Shown: positions 1 through 11,494 of the stretch, piece by piece | How the letters are laid out: the number at the start of each line of letters is the position of its first letter | How positions within the stretch are numbered: the first letter of the stretch is position 1 | Assembly (NCBI GenBank): GCA_032622095.1 | Contig: CP136062.1 | Coordinates: 129,783,282 to 129,847,281, forward strand | Length of the DNA: 64,000 nt | Reading direction: 5' to 3' | DNA from: Siphonodentalium dalli | Taxonomy: Eukaryota; Mollusca; Scaphopoda; Gadilida; Siphonodentaliidae | Notes under the pieces: model-generated | Told to the model about the DNA's origin: nothing | Databases searched by the model: none | What the model saw: the letters and a program-made list of their open reading frames with translations, nothing else | Position numbers and translations under genes: made by a program

Positions 1-549
1 GGATAGGCCTATGTGATGTATTGTTTGGGTGAGGGAGGGGCAAACAAACGAAACAAAAAAGCAAGAAATATTTTTTCCTACAATATTTCATATAGAGATT
101 AAAGTAGCCTGGGTTTTATATGCATGTATTTATTTTAAACCCGGGGGAATTCATTCATTGATCTGGTGGGGGTAACATTATGGAATTTGTGTTGGGGGAA
201 CCATTTTTGTTTTCACTGTTGTCGATCCAGTCAGTGTGGTTGCACGTTTGGATCCCGGTTATGGCTTATATATGCTATTAAACTCGTCTTTTTCTGTTCT
301 TGTTTTTCTGTTCGGTTTGGGTTGTTTTCTTACACGTTAAGTTCAATTCCTTTGTACCCGATACTATAGCGACTCCATTATTTCAATTGTATAGGAAATC
401 AGTATCTTCTAGGACAACAGCCAAGCCTGTTATCCATCACTGGCTCCATCACTGTTAACAAAGCTGCTAGCATGTGTGGCATCACAAGAACTACATTGCA
501 GAATAAATTGCCCGGACTTACTCCGGCCTTAAATCAGAAGTTTTGTTGA
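1..549. other. Unassigned non-coding sequence
   Basis: AT-rich sequence with no coding exon, RNA gene or repeat I can support. A 67-codon open stretch at 166-369 has no recognisable motif and no clear splice context. Confidence 0.5.
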
Positions 550-823
550 TAGTGGCCGGAGGCTCTGTCCAAATTTTAAAATATGTAAATAGTGGCTGTA
601 GGCTCTGCCCAAATTTTTATATAAATAGTGGCTGGAGGCTCTGCCCAATTTTTTAAATATGTAAATAGTGGCCTGAGGCTCTGTCCAAATTTTCAAATAT
701 GTAAATAGTGGACGGAGGCCCTCCAAATTTTTATATATGTAAATAGTGGCCCATGTTTTTGGTCTCCAAATTTTTAATATGTAAGTAGTGGCCGGAGTCT
801 GTTAAATTTTGGGTCTACATGTA
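550..823. repeat. Minisatellite, about 40-bp unit, 7 copies
   Basis: The block beginning TAGTGGCC(G/T)GAGGCTCTG recurs at 550, 590, 626, 666, 706, 744 and 786, giving spacings of 40, 36, 40, 40, 38 and 42 bases. Each unit has a G/C-containing head and an A/T-rich tail ending in ATATGTAAA. Units are diverged by substitutions and small indels, so the array is not recent. The open frame on the minus strand (529-726) is only a translation of this repeat. Confidence 0.9.
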
Positions 824-1202
824 TGGTTGTCAGATGCCGTAGATCATGGATATTGTAAATCCCCAGAAAGATGAAAATAAATTAGTTAAATTTATCTACG
901 AACTGTATGTTGGATGTGCTTACTTGCATCACTGAAGACAGATCTTCTCTAAATATTTGCAATCCGTACTGATAGAAAATGACATACTTGCATTATATTA
1001 TATTATATTTCTATTGGTTCAATTTAGCTACCCCGGCCCCACCATATGGTATGTGTTGGTCGGTACGGAGACTGACACTTCCAATCACAGATGAGGTAGG
1101 CACTTAAAAGTTTTATAGTCAAAAATAAAATAGTTTTAATTGCGATAATAATCTCTATAGGCACATATTTTACCTGACGTAAAACATACATGTGCTCTTA
1201 AA
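824..1202. other. Unassigned non-coding sequence
   Basis: AT-rich, no supported feature. Confidence 0.5.
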
Positions 1203-1357
1203 TGAATATAATAGTAATATACCAGTTAAGGGGTAACCTTAATGGGACTTTGTGTCCAACTTTATTGCACATTCATTAGATGAATATAATAGTAATATAC
1301 CAGTTAAGGGGTAACCTTAATGGGACTTTGTGTCCAACTTTATTGCACATTCATTAG
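1203..1357. repeat. Near-perfect 78-bp tandem duplication
   Basis: A 78-base unit beginning TGAATATAATAGTAATATAC is present at 1203-1280 and again from 1281, essentially identical. This points to a recent duplication. Nothing in it suggests coding. Confidence 0.92.
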
Positions 1358-1539
1358 TTTATTTTTGCATAATACATAGGTTAATTAATATTTTGTTTAG
1401 TGTCCTACAGAATTCTGAGAATTAGATGTGAAATGCAGTGATTATTAATTTTTCTTAAGTTACATATATAATATAAGTGATAATATAATTAGCCTCACAA
1501 AGTTGATTCTATTTTTTTAAATGTGCAGACATGTTCTTG

Positions 1540-2420
1540 GTCACATGTACAAAAAAGTATATAAAAATGAACGGTGTCCATCTGTGTTTTTGTGCGTCCA
1601 AAATGGAATTTGCTGATTATTTTGTTATCTGGAAGTTGAGGTAATCTGATAGATTTCAAATTTAGTATGTGGAGTAATCACATTTTTGCCATTAACAACA
1701 TAAACATTTGGAAGCAAAGATTGATTCGATGATTGTTCCCAGAATTAAACTTTTCATTTCTAAAAAAAATATTAAATAAGCACCTTATACGGGTGATGTA
1801 TGGGATAGCAGCCTTTTTATATTTAGTTTTTACCTGCCAAAAATTTACCCGGTAAGCAGGTTTTTATTCCACATTTTAAGACCAAAATTTCAAATTAATG
1901 GTTGTTTCCACGCATTACCAACATGAAAATACAGGTCAAGTTCGAATTTGGATTGGGTCCGCCCATTTTGCCTGAGTTGTGGTCCTTGTCAACTTAGAAT
2001 TGACCGATTATTTGGTTTCCGGGTGATAACTTTAGTTATAGGTATCGGATTGTTTTCAAATTTGGTATATGGATTAATTAAAATTTAGGTTCCGTCTGCT
2101 TATTTTTACCGGAGTTATGGTCCTTGTTGACTTATGATTTGACGACTTTTCATTTGCACTGTGGCCGTGCAGCTTTTTATTCAATATTTAATCAATAATT
2201 ACAGTGACCATAAACATTTTGTCAAGAGGGACGAGTGTGAATTTTAGCACCCGTAAATTAAAAATTGCAAGTGCATATATGATTGCGAGAGGATTTACTC
2301 CCGTCTCCTCGAGAGGACGAGTTAACAAGAGGGGCTTCTGAAATGTGTTTGTAAACTAGGCCTGGCCATGCATTTTTACCAGAGTTACAATTTTTTGGCA
2401 TTCCAATTAAAATTATAAGC
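1540..2420 (+). repeat. Degenerate pearl-like element with internal repeats
   Basis: Contains diverged copies of the phrase seen in the better-preserved elements of this window: a 'GACTTAGAATTTGACC'-like segment, then 'GGTTTCCGGGTGATAAC', then a 'TTTGGTATGTG'-like segment, then a 'TTCCGTC...ATTTTTACC' segment (e.g. 1960-2110). It appears to be an old, decayed member of the family annotated at 4659, 30912, 34921 and 42069. The boundaries are approximate. Confidence 0.55.
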
Positions 2421-3540
2421 CCGAACTACAGCTATGCTCTAACTAATAGATCGAGTTTATTAATCAGGAACACATAATCGTCATCACATATCACTACAAA
2501 CACCAACGCCATCAATCATTCATGGTTTGGCATCGTCATTAATAATGATACATTGTCATCATGCTTTTTCCTCGTCATCATAATCACCATTATCATCGGA
2601 TAATGATCACCATTGTCAAGGAACATTTCACCATTTTCATTGTTCATGGTCACATTTAATAGCAGTTTGGAAACCAATTGGAAGACACTATAGAAAATTA
2701 AAAAATTAAAGTGGATTTAGATATGTACATATTTATAGGACCAAATAACATTGATGTTGTTTTCAGACACCTGCATATATATGGCCTGCAGTTATTTTGT
2801 TTATGTCCCACTGAAAATAAAATTATAAATCATCCTGCTGCTCGACAATGGATGAACTACACAGTAGTGACCATCACTTTAGCTAGACACATTCAACTTG
2901 TAACTGTATGACTTTGGATTGTCAACAATTTCGGGAGTAAACACATAAAAACGTGCCTGCTGGGAATTTTTTTTCGTACAAAGTGGGAATTAAACCTTGT
3001 CTGTTGGGTAATTTTTCATGTAAAAAGTATATTTATAAATGTAAGAAAACAAAATCTGCATGCCTGCCTATTTTGAACTTTGCGTTGACTAAAACAGTTT
3101 GCACTACGCAAAATCAAATTAAAGTACTAAGGGTTTTATAACCCTTATATATGAGTAAGGGTGCGGAATTCTAAAAACCGGATTTGGATTTTCAGCCTAT
3201 TACGTTCTTGCAACAATGGTTAGAATATTATGGAAGTTCTTGGATTTAGAAAATAGCAAAATATTTGGTACTAACTATGGTACCTGGCGTTGCTCGGACA
3301 AAGAATGAGTAAATATTCAAACTTTTCTATTATAACTGCATAACAATAATCGAAACAAGAATTATATCAAAATATGTCATTTGGGCTGGAAAATAATAAA
3401 AATTTGGTTCTATAACAGCTGCCTACAAACCTTATAGTTGAATCCTTCATACCGGTTAAATTGGGAATATGAATTTTGAGTTTCATTAAAGGGGTATGAA
3501 TCCCATGTAACTCAATGTTCAATTTATATTTCAGGTAATA
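2421..3540. other. Unassigned AT-rich sequence
   Basis: CAT/ATC-rich simple sequence around 2470-2640, otherwise nothing recognised. Short open frames at 2711-2911 and 2953-3141 have no domain-like composition or splice support. Confidence 0.5.
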
Positions 3541-3608
3541 AAATCCTTTGTATTGCAGGCTCGAGCTGTGTCTGGAGGGCGGCCGACCCCCCCCCCCCCC
3601 AGCACAAG

Positions 3609-4058
3609 ATGCCAAATCTGTGTTTAGATAATACGACAGTGGAGAGAGATCATACAGAAATATCTTCTCACCGAAAAAAGCCCAGATATCTTAATTTTGA
3701 TATGGGGGGGGGGCATTCAGATCTGAAACTGGCCATTGAAGAGGATTTGGAAAAAATAATGGAAATATTACCAGGGTGTAGAATAGATTATTCTGCTCTT
3801 TTTCCTAGGCTTCAGTGGATCAAACACAACTCGAAGTGTGGTGTGGAGCTCTCTCAAAAGCACATTAACTCTGCTATTGAGACCTTCAGCTCATACACAC
3901 CTTGAACATTTTTCATTCCACACTCTTACATCTCTAACAAACATCAGTTTTTATATGCAGATGGGGTTCACTTGTCAGACGAAGGAAACGTGATCTTCAC
4001 ATCTGAGTTGATGGAAACTCTGAAGCCAGAAATTCAGTTGATTCGTCAGTTGAGTTAA
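3609..4058 (+). pseudogene. SGNH/GDSL-hydrolase-like C-terminus, retroelement-associated remnant
   Basis: One frame runs from the ATG at 3609 to TAA at 4056-4058, broken by a single in-frame TGA at 3903-3905. Before the stop it contains a LFPRLQW-type segment. After it comes IPHSYISNKHQFLYADGV, then HLSDEGN. The DGVHLSDEGN stretch is the DxxH block that carries the last two catalytic residues of SGNH hydrolases, and 'I.HP.I....LF..DGVHLSD.GN..F' is the usual tail of a hydrolase-like domain found with YR retrotransposons of the Ngaro/DIRS type and some LINEs (established knowledge, recalled). The N-terminal GDS block and the Asn block are not visible, so only the C-terminal half survives. A run of 12 C at 3589-3600 just upstream could hide an assembly indel. 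I call it a dead retroelement fragment. Confidence 0.6.
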
Positions 4059-4658
4059 TGGCTTCAGAATTAACATCGTAAGCAAATTAACATGATGTTA
4101 CAATAAATTCTTTATATGTCTCTAACCAAAACCATGTGCAAGCGCGGCTCGATATTGATCACATACCTCAAACAAAGGTGATATATATTATTCTGAGCTT
4201 TTCCGATCGACATGTGAATGGATAGATAAAATACATTATGTGTTCATATCACTGCATAAAACTTACATGTTACTTATCAGCCACTGTTTTCGCGAAGGTT
4301 CAAAATTAAGCACTCTCTTCCAGTTATTAGAAGACAGATTAGAAGTTTAAAATTGGGAGAAGTCACTTCTCTCCATTTAATCATTACAATTGAAAAATCA
4401 TGCAATTACTAGGCTTAATTTTGTTTGGCTTAGGAAGACTGGCTGATAATTTATATGCATCATGTTGATAGTTCATTCAATTATTATAATTGTGACTTAT
4501 CACTTTAACATTTTCTGATTGCAGTTGGTATCCATGTTCAACGCAGAAATGGAAGCGTGATAGTAACACGGGGAGATAAATCGGCCACTATACCACCATC
4601 ATGTATATCTGCTGTTGTCGATCTCCCACGGCGGAGATATTTATTCTTCAAAAGAAAG
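4059..4658. other. Unassigned AT-rich sequence
   Basis: No coding exon or repeat recognised. A GGAGATAAATCGGCC...CGGCGGAGATAT segment near 4580-4640 lies immediately outside the next element. Confidence 0.45.
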
Positions 4659-5586
4659 AATAAGAGCACACCGTCGGGGCGTGGCATAATACGCCCGTTT
4701 CTGGAGTAGAGTGGGGCAAGGTTTAATTCATTTGTGCGAAACCTTTGACATAAGACGAAATAATAACAATAAAAGGCCGTCCGACCAGTGTCCCCCGAAA
4801 AAGTGGCTTCATTGTGGGCATCAGCTTTTCTGAGAAAAAAATAACGACCCTAAATCGGAAGCAACCAGACAACAATGGGTGGATCGTATCCATATTCGAA
4901 CCTGATTTATATTTCGAGCTGATAAACTCGTACACCAAATTTGATGCAGATATTATCACACAAACTAAAGTTATCCGGAAACCAGAAATTGACAGGATTC
5001 TAAGTCGTAAAAGGGCCACAACTCTCACTAAAATGGGCAGTGTAAACCCATATTCCAACCCATATTTTGGGCTGGTAAACTCACATACCAAATTTGGTTC
5101 AGATATGATCACACAAACTGAAGTTATCATCCGGAAACCAGAAAATTACAAGATTCTAAGTAAAAAAAAAATGCCATAACTCTCGCAAAAATGGGCGGAG
5201 CAAACCCATATTCGAACTTGACCTGTATTTTGGTCTGATAAACTCACCTATGAAATTAGCTTTTGATCTAATAACCGAAACTAAAGTTATCATCCGGAAA
5301 CCATTTCCGGACGCACGGACGGACACCGGCTATTTTAATAGTCCCCCGAAAAACAAATTCGGGGGACAAAAATAAAATCTAAGTAAAAAAAGGGTATAAC
5401 TCAGACAAAATCATGCGGACGAAACCTATATTCGAACTTGATCTGTATTTTGGTGTGGTAAACTAACATACCAAATTTGGTTCAGTTCACTCGATTCAAT
5501 CTAAAGTTATCATCCGGAAACTAAAAGCGGACGGACAACGGACAACCAATTTACATAATACGACCGTTTTTTGCAAACGGGCGTAT
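4659..5586 (-). mobile_element. Pearl-like / Helentron-like non-autonomous element, reverse orientation
   Basis: Read on the minus strand it starts ATACGCCCGTTTGCAAAAAA and ends ...GGGCGTATTATGCCACGCCC followed by GACGGTGTGCTCTTAT. This matches the plus-strand copy at 34921-35449 at both ends. Each end can form a hairpin: CGCCCGTTT/AAACGG-type at one end, GGGCGT/ACGCCC at the other. The body holds repeats of about 155 bp (compare 4977 and 5133, both GGAAACCAGAAA). Oyster pearl elements and HINEs have this architecture, with tandem repeats between structured ends (known). Assigning this copy to that class is inference. Open frames on both strands here translate the repeat. Confidence 0.75.
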
Positions 5587-5948
5587 ACAAATTATGGTAA
5601 TTATTATGGTAATTAACAAAGGCATAACAAGTTACTTTTCTGGAGTTTGTTTATATTATGATGGTAAACATAAAGAGCGTTCTTTGTTGGTGAATTCCTG
5701 ATATGGAACTAATAAAGAGCGTTTATGCCATTTGTGTGTGATTAGCCAGTAGCATTGTGCTGTCCTCTGTAACCCAATCAGGCTCTTGCTTAGGTAAAAT
5801 ATAGTAGGTATTTATGATAACATGCGGTTTACGCGATGGTGACCATGGTATATATGAACGAAACTGTATGCGATTTAATGTTTTTCTGTTTACGGTGTTT
5901 GGAACAAATATGAATATTTTCGACAATTAAGGCATCACGTGCCTTTAA
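5587..5948 (-). mobile_element. TTAA-flanked MITE, truncated reverse copy
   Basis: This is an inverted, diverged copy of the element at 37535-38028. Both share the GTCGAAAATATT, CACCGTAAACAGAAAA and CATATCAGGAATT blocks. The intact end at 5945-5948 shows TTAA next to AGGCACGTGATGCCTT read on the minus strand. The other end is lost where it abuts the pearl-like element at 5586. Confidence 0.75.
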
Positions 5949-6544
5949 TGGCGATTCCTGCTAGATCACCGTTTACATCATTAGTGTCAATTATTTTCTA
6001 ATTCTCTGTGTCTAATGTTTCTGGTATGAATAAATGCTTTTACATACAAAAAGCCAGTGTTTCGTGCAAGCTCAACAAATCCAGTTTCTTCCCATCCACT
6101 AATTTCACCCACGTAGAAGACGCCATACCAATTCTGGGTGATTATCTTAGAAATAAATAACGAAGAATAATTAATTTATAATACTACTATTTGTACTAGT
6201 CAGAAAGAATGTGGAAAATGGTCTTAAAATGATCATTTCATGATTTGTGAGTTTCACCCCTTTATATAATTGTTAAATTTAATATGCATAATGTATTACT
6301 AGAACTACTACTAGTCTTATACTAATAGTAATACTCTTAACTAAGTAATAGTATAGCTTTGTTTTTGGTCTACTTCAACTTACTTCAAGTTCAATTTAAA
6401 TTAAATGACATCTGACATGCAATATGTGGCATTAATTTAATTAGTTTAATGTAAATTGTAATAATTTATCCCCAGTATATTCAGTATTAAAATCGCCAAT
6501 GCTATAAAGCCATAGTAACGCCTACTAAAGGCTTCAAATATAAA
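5949..6544. other. Unassigned AT-rich sequence
   Basis: No supported feature. Local runs of ACTACTA/TAGTA-type simple sequence occur at 6290-6350. Confidence 0.5.
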
Positions 6545-7330
6545 TCTATTATATATTTTGGAAGATCTGTCTGTCTGTTTGTGTGTGTGTTCGCGATGAA
6601 CTCGAAAACGGCCGACCCGATTTCGATGAAACTTCGTATGTAAGGGTACTATCGGTCGGGAAGTGGCATAGGCATATTAATTTTCACATCCGATGTCAAC
6701 TTTTCACGTGCCGAGGTCAAACCTGTTTTTACGCTGTGTTACGGGACTTTCATTTGAGTTCGGTGCTTACAAATCGATTCGAAACAGCGCGAATAATAAA
6801 ATGCCAGTCATAATAATGTCACTGTGAGAATCTTTCGTGTTTCCTCTTTCCAACGATATATAATGCGTATGTATCAGTTTTAGTTATCTGCCTCAATTAT
6901 CAAGAAGAAGTGGTACTATCTTCCATCAGGATAAAAACAATGCGTAACTTCTATGACGTCGTTAGAGGTCATAACGTTAGATCACGTTAACGCTTAACCG
7001 GCCGATGCATTTGACTGTTTCAGACGTCTTGGTGATATCTCGGGCACCGATGGTAATTTATCTTTACGTTGAAACTTGATAATTAATGAGCGTGTGTATA
7101 TGAGGCGCGTTTATATACTTGAGTGGAAATCAAATCGGGTTAAACTGGCGGATTTTTACGGACGAAATTTGATGCATAGGGTATCTCGGTATCCGCTGGG
7201 CCGATTTCCCGGTATCCGCTGGGCCGATTTCCACCATTTTTGGGGTGTTGGTGTTTGACCCCACCTGACCTTGACCTTCAAAATGGTCAATTCAAGGTCA
7301 AAGCCCGGACGAAGTCGGGTCACCTTCTAG
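6545..7330 (+). mobile_element. Non-autonomous Helitron-like element
   Basis: Starts TCTATTATATATTTTGGAAG after an A and ends CTAG before a T, as expected for Helitron insertion between A and T with 5'-TC and 3'-CTRR termini. About ten bases before CTAG is the hairpin CCCGGACGAAGTCGGG. Near the 5' end is a (TG)n tract and a GATGAACTCGAAAACGGCC segment shared with the copy at 45316. There is no target duplication. Open frames at 6583-6813 and 7076-7258 are translations of the repeat and encode no Rep/helicase. Confidence 0.85.
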
Positions 7331-7738
7331 TTATACATATAATGGATAAACGGTTAATGGATAGTCTACATTTACAGTTAAATATAACTTAGAAATAGAA
7401 ATATTAAATGATCATGATGAAGTCTTCGAAGTAACACTCTTCTTATCTTACTCGTTACAGTTACAGTTAGACAAAGGCAAACATGAGTAAATCATTCAAT
7501 ATTCACACAAAAACATCATTAATAGCATGACACTGAATCAATGTCATGTCAATATTGACTAATTCAGATTCAGAAATTGTTCGACAATAATAATTTATAA
7601 TTATCATTAATCTGCACAGAAATAAAGTCACAGTCAACCGGTCCCTATTTCGGTCTGATGGCAGATGAAGTGAGACTCCAGCAATTGGGAGCAAATGGGA
7701 GTCACGATAAAATATATAAAAAGCCGGCGAGCCTGTTG
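7331..7738. other. Unassigned sequence
   Basis: No supported feature. Confidence 0.45.
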
Positions 7739-8192
7739 AGGTTACACTGGTGTAAATAAGGTTCCGAGTGACATCTAGCGGATGCGGGAGGAATATATAG
7801 GAGAGAATAAAATAGACACTGGGCCCTGATTGGTCAATAGCCTTGTGTGCTTTTCACATAAAAAAAATCATCACACCTCTTCCCTATGATTTCCCATAGG
7901 TAAAATAACCATTGGCACAGGAATTAACCCTTTGTAGTGAAGTTTGATTTTTTTGGTGTGGTCTAAAATATGACTGTATTTTTTTATGCGGTTCTGACAC
8001 TAGTTACGAAAACATAAGATTTAAAGGCGAATTCCCTGCTAGACAGACATGATTTTTTTGTGTAAAAAGTTTCCCAAAATGTCAATTTTTCAGATTTAAA
8101 GAAAATTTTGGACCCAACATTTATATTGCCAACACTATACGCTAAAACGTTAGCACTGAGGCCTATGGAAAATATTTACACCAGTGTAACCT
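7739..8192. mobile_element. 454-bp MITE, copy 1
   Basis: Bounded by the terminal inverted repeat AGGTTACACTGGTGTAAAT ... ATTTACACCAGTGTAACCT. A nearly identical copy lies 1.35 kb downstream at 9092-9544, so both are recent. There is no coding capacity. I found no convincing target duplication at either copy, so the superfamily is undetermined. Confidence 0.88.
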
Positions 8193-9091
8193 AAAGGGAA
8201 AAAATAGCTTTTTATCATTTTTGATTCCTGGGAGTCACTTTAAAGCATTTTAATGCATTTTACAGAGCCTGGTCTTTCAGTCCAATGAATATCTCATGCT
8301 TGATGTGGCTATTCTTGCTGCTGATGTCTTCTTTCACTTACATCAGCCAAAAAAATAGTAAGATTTTTCATAAAAAATGCCAATTTTTCAAGGTATTTTC
8401 AAAATTTTTCAAGGTGGTAATAGTCACATGATGATGCAAATGACCCATAACATGGGCATGTCAACGACACATATATCAATTGTTATAAGAACCTAATTTA
8501 ACAAGTATTTTGGATTTTATAGCCAGTGATATACATATATATATCATAAAAGTGTGTCATTTCCACTGGTGGGTATGGTCATTTGAAGGTTAATAGCACT
8601 AAAACTTGGACACATTTAAGAAAATGCTTCAGCAATTCAAAGAGAGCATATCTTTATTCAACTAATTCAATATACACCCACATCCAGTTATCTTGGATCA
8701 CCCTTGCAGACCTGAAAATGTCATATTTATACTTCAATGTGCTGATAAAGTCATGCGCTTGATGCTCAGCTGATCAGATCTGGACTCAATGACCTCACAT
8801 CACCAGAAGTTCTCTCATGGAAAGAATATTGAACAGTCTTCCATAGCTGATCCAAGTTTGCAACACCAGACCCCTAAAACTGAGTGAAAATGGGGCCTGA
8901 ACATGACTGGTGGTGGAAAATTGTGCTTTTTTGATGAATAATTTGTTAAAGGGGGTGGGGTTAAATTGTGTGTGATAAATAAAGAACCACAGAAGTTATA
9001 TTGTTTTTGAACACATTTTTTCCATTGATGGGCAATTCTGAAGAAATGTAGGGCGTTACAATTATTCCGCGAAAAAGCGGGCTATCGCTTT
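8193..9091. other. Unassigned sequence between two MITE copies
   Basis: No coding exon or known repeat recognised. It could be part of a larger duplicated or composite structure with the two flanking MITEs. Confidence 0.4.
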
Positions 9092-9544
9092 AGGTTACAC
9101 TGGTGTAAATAAGGTTCCGAGTGACATCTAGCGGATGCGGGAGGAATATATAGGAGAGAATAAAATAGACACTGGGCCCTGATTGGTCAATAGCCTTGTG
9201 TGCTTTTCACATAAAAAAATCATCACACCTCTTCCCTATGATTTCCCATAGGTAAAATAACCATTGGCACAGGAATTAACCCTTTGTAGTGAAGTTTGAT
9301 TTTTTTGGTGTGGTCTAAAATATGACTGTATTTTTTTATGCGGTTCTGACACTAGTTACGAAAACATAAGATTTAAAGGCGAATTCCCTGCTAGACAGAC
9401 ATGATTTTTTTTTGTAAAAAGTTTCCCAAAATGTCAATATTTCAGATTTAAAGAAAATTTTGGACCCAACATTTATATTGCCAACACTATACGCTAAAAC
9501 GTTAGCACTGAGGCCTATGGAAAATATTTACACCAGTGTAACCT
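9092..9544. mobile_element. 454-bp MITE, copy 2
   Basis: Same terminal inverted repeat and body as 7739-8192, with only scattered single-base and one-base length differences. Its right end abuts hAT-derived coding sequence starting at 9545. Confidence 0.88.
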
Positions 9545-9689
9545 TGAACGACACATACGCTTCATAGACGGAGAAAGAGCAACTGGTGACATACTGTCGG
9601 ACAAGATCATCGAGCTCATGACAGAATTGAACATTGAGCCAAACAACTGCAGGAGTCAGACGTACGACGGAGCTGGCGCCATGGCTGGT
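9545..9689 (+). pseudogene. hAT-type transposase fragment (DUF4371/ZMYM-like)
   Basis: The frame through 9543-9689 reads ERHIRFIDGERATGDILSDK, then IIELMTELNIEPNNCRSQTY, then DGAGAMAG. 'F.D...TG..LA..I...L......CR.Q.YDGA.NM.G' is the conserved N-terminal core of DUF4371-containing hAT transposases (recalled family knowledge). Only about 48 codons remain. They are cut on the left by the MITE end and replaced on the right by LINE sequence from about 9700. Clearly a non-functional fragment. Confidence 0.6.
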
Positions 9690-9700
9690 TATGATAGCTG

Positions 9701-11127
9701 AGTCTATGGAATGATCTACCACCGGAGGCCAAAAACTGTGAAACCATATCGGACTTCAAATCTTTTCTTAATACTGACCTCGTCGTGAGCCGTTACATGG
9801 AATTTGCTTACACAAGACGAACTCAAAGTTTTCCATTGTCGGCTATTAGGGTGTTGCAATCTGAATTACGACTTATAGCGCAATCATTTACAAGACAATA
9901 TAAATATTGTATATCCGGTGAAGTTGAATCAGTATCACACTTCTTGCACTATTGCCCAGTCTTTGTAGCCGAAAGAGACATATGTCTTTGCAACCTTAAT
10001 AATTTGGAAACAAAAACACACTTAGAAGAATCAAAATCACTTCCCTTATCCAAAAACATTGAGATATTCGCTAATGTTACCCTCACACCATAGCGATAAC
10101 CAGTTGCGTATGGTTGCGAATAAAAAATAGTGGTCATAAGTTCCGAACGCAACTCACACGCAACTAATAAGTTTTATAGGTTTGAAGTACGCAACAAGCA
10201 CGCAGGTGATCGCAGACACACGCAGAGTAAGTTCGGAAATTTTGAACATGTTCAATAATTCTCTGCGAATGCCTGCGATCAATTTATACGCAACAGGGAC
10301 GCAACAGGCACGCTACGCACGCAACACGATCGCAACTCATAAGTTATGAACGCAGGTGATCGCAGGTCCAATTTTGAGGTATCTGGCCAGGTTTTGGTAC
10401 CGTACATGTTGCGAATGTGTTGCGTACCTGTTGCGATCATTTTGCGATCGTGTTGCGTGCCTGTTGCGATCCTGTTGCGTATGTAGCGTACCCCCAACCT
10501 ATTGTGCTTATTCCCAGCGTATCCCCAACCTATGCCATGCGTATCCAACCTATTAGTTGCGTGTGATTTGCGTGTTAGTTGCGTACTACATGCGTGTTGA
10601 GAAATGGTATAAATAGTGGGCCTTTTCTAGATCCGTGTCAGTTTTTACATCACTTTTGGGGTCACTTTTATCTGATTTTTTGGTAGCTTTCCACATGTTG
10701 ACTCTTCGATGACCAAATCAGTACTGAAGAAAATAATGAATCGGCTCAGCTTTTATAGGTTTTTATCACGTGACAGATATTCGCAAATACCACGCAACTA
10801 GCACGCAGGTCAAACGCAACTTGTAAGTTTTGAACGCAACTCAAACGCAACTCGTAAGTTCTGCACACAACTCGCACGCAATTCGTACGCCGGTGATCGC
10901 AGATATTGGGGGAGCATAAGTTCAGTTCGCAACCCACACGCAACCCATAGGTCGAATAGGTTACTAATTGACAAAATTGTTGATTTCGGTTGCGTTTGGT
11001 GCGTATACAAATATTTTTTACACGCAACTCATAGGTTTCAGCATACGCTATGGTGTGAGGGTAACATAACGTTAAGAAATATATAGAACTAGCTGGCAGA
11101 TTCAAGCCATATTATACACAAACCTGA
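9701..11127 (+). pseudogene. LINE ORF2 C-terminus, interrupted by a 992-bp element
   Basis: The frame from 9701 begins SLWNDLPPEAKNCETISDFK, typical of the linker after reverse transcriptase in Jockey/L2-like LINEs. It runs on to CISGEVESVSHFLHYCPVF, the C-terminal zinc-binding block (one expected Cys is Ser here). At 10074 a 992-bp element interrupts it. If that element and one copy of its TAA duplication are removed, the frame resumes at 11070 as NVKKYIELAGRFKPYYTQT and ends at TGA 11125-11127. The remnant is 5'-truncated and fused to a hAT fragment upstream. Confidence 0.72.
10075..11066. mobile_element. TAA-flanked DNA element with ACGCAAC arrays (PIF/Harbinger-like TSD)
   Basis: Terminal inverted repeats TGTTACCCTCACACC ... 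GGTGTGAGGGTAACA (extending into CATAGCG/CGCTATG) lie inside TAA at 10072-10074 and TAA at 11067-11069. Removing the element with one TAA restores the LINE frame, which fixes its borders. A 3-bp TAA duplication is typical of PIF/Harbinger (known); the assignment is inference. The body carries many copies of ACGCAAC and its complement GTTGCGT, in both orientations. No transposase is encoded. Confidence 0.82.
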
Positions 11128-11494
11128 TGTATAAGATCTTAGGCTATGCATGGAACAAAATTAAAAACACATTAAAATCAAAATTAAATTATGTGTAATA
11201 TCGATACCAAAGTACCCTACCAAATCCTGATCCGAATGGAAGGGGGCTGTCAACAACAGTAATTTTATTGAGCTATATACATTCATATACATCGAAATGT
11301 ACATTCTATTTTTGTCAGTATGAAACGGTACCATTCAATATTTTATATGTGGAGGAGATTGCTTAAGATAAGCACTATGCTTACAGCCAAATCCCATTAT
11401 AACCATCAATATCTTTCATCATCATACCGTGAACTTTGTACATTATATTGGTTAAAATAAAATATGTTCAAACTAATAATGGCGTAGCTGCCAA
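11128..11494. other. Probable LINE 3' UTR and unassigned sequence
   Basis: Immediately follows the LINE stop codon. A-rich near 11160-11190. Nothing else is recognised. Confidence 0.4.
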
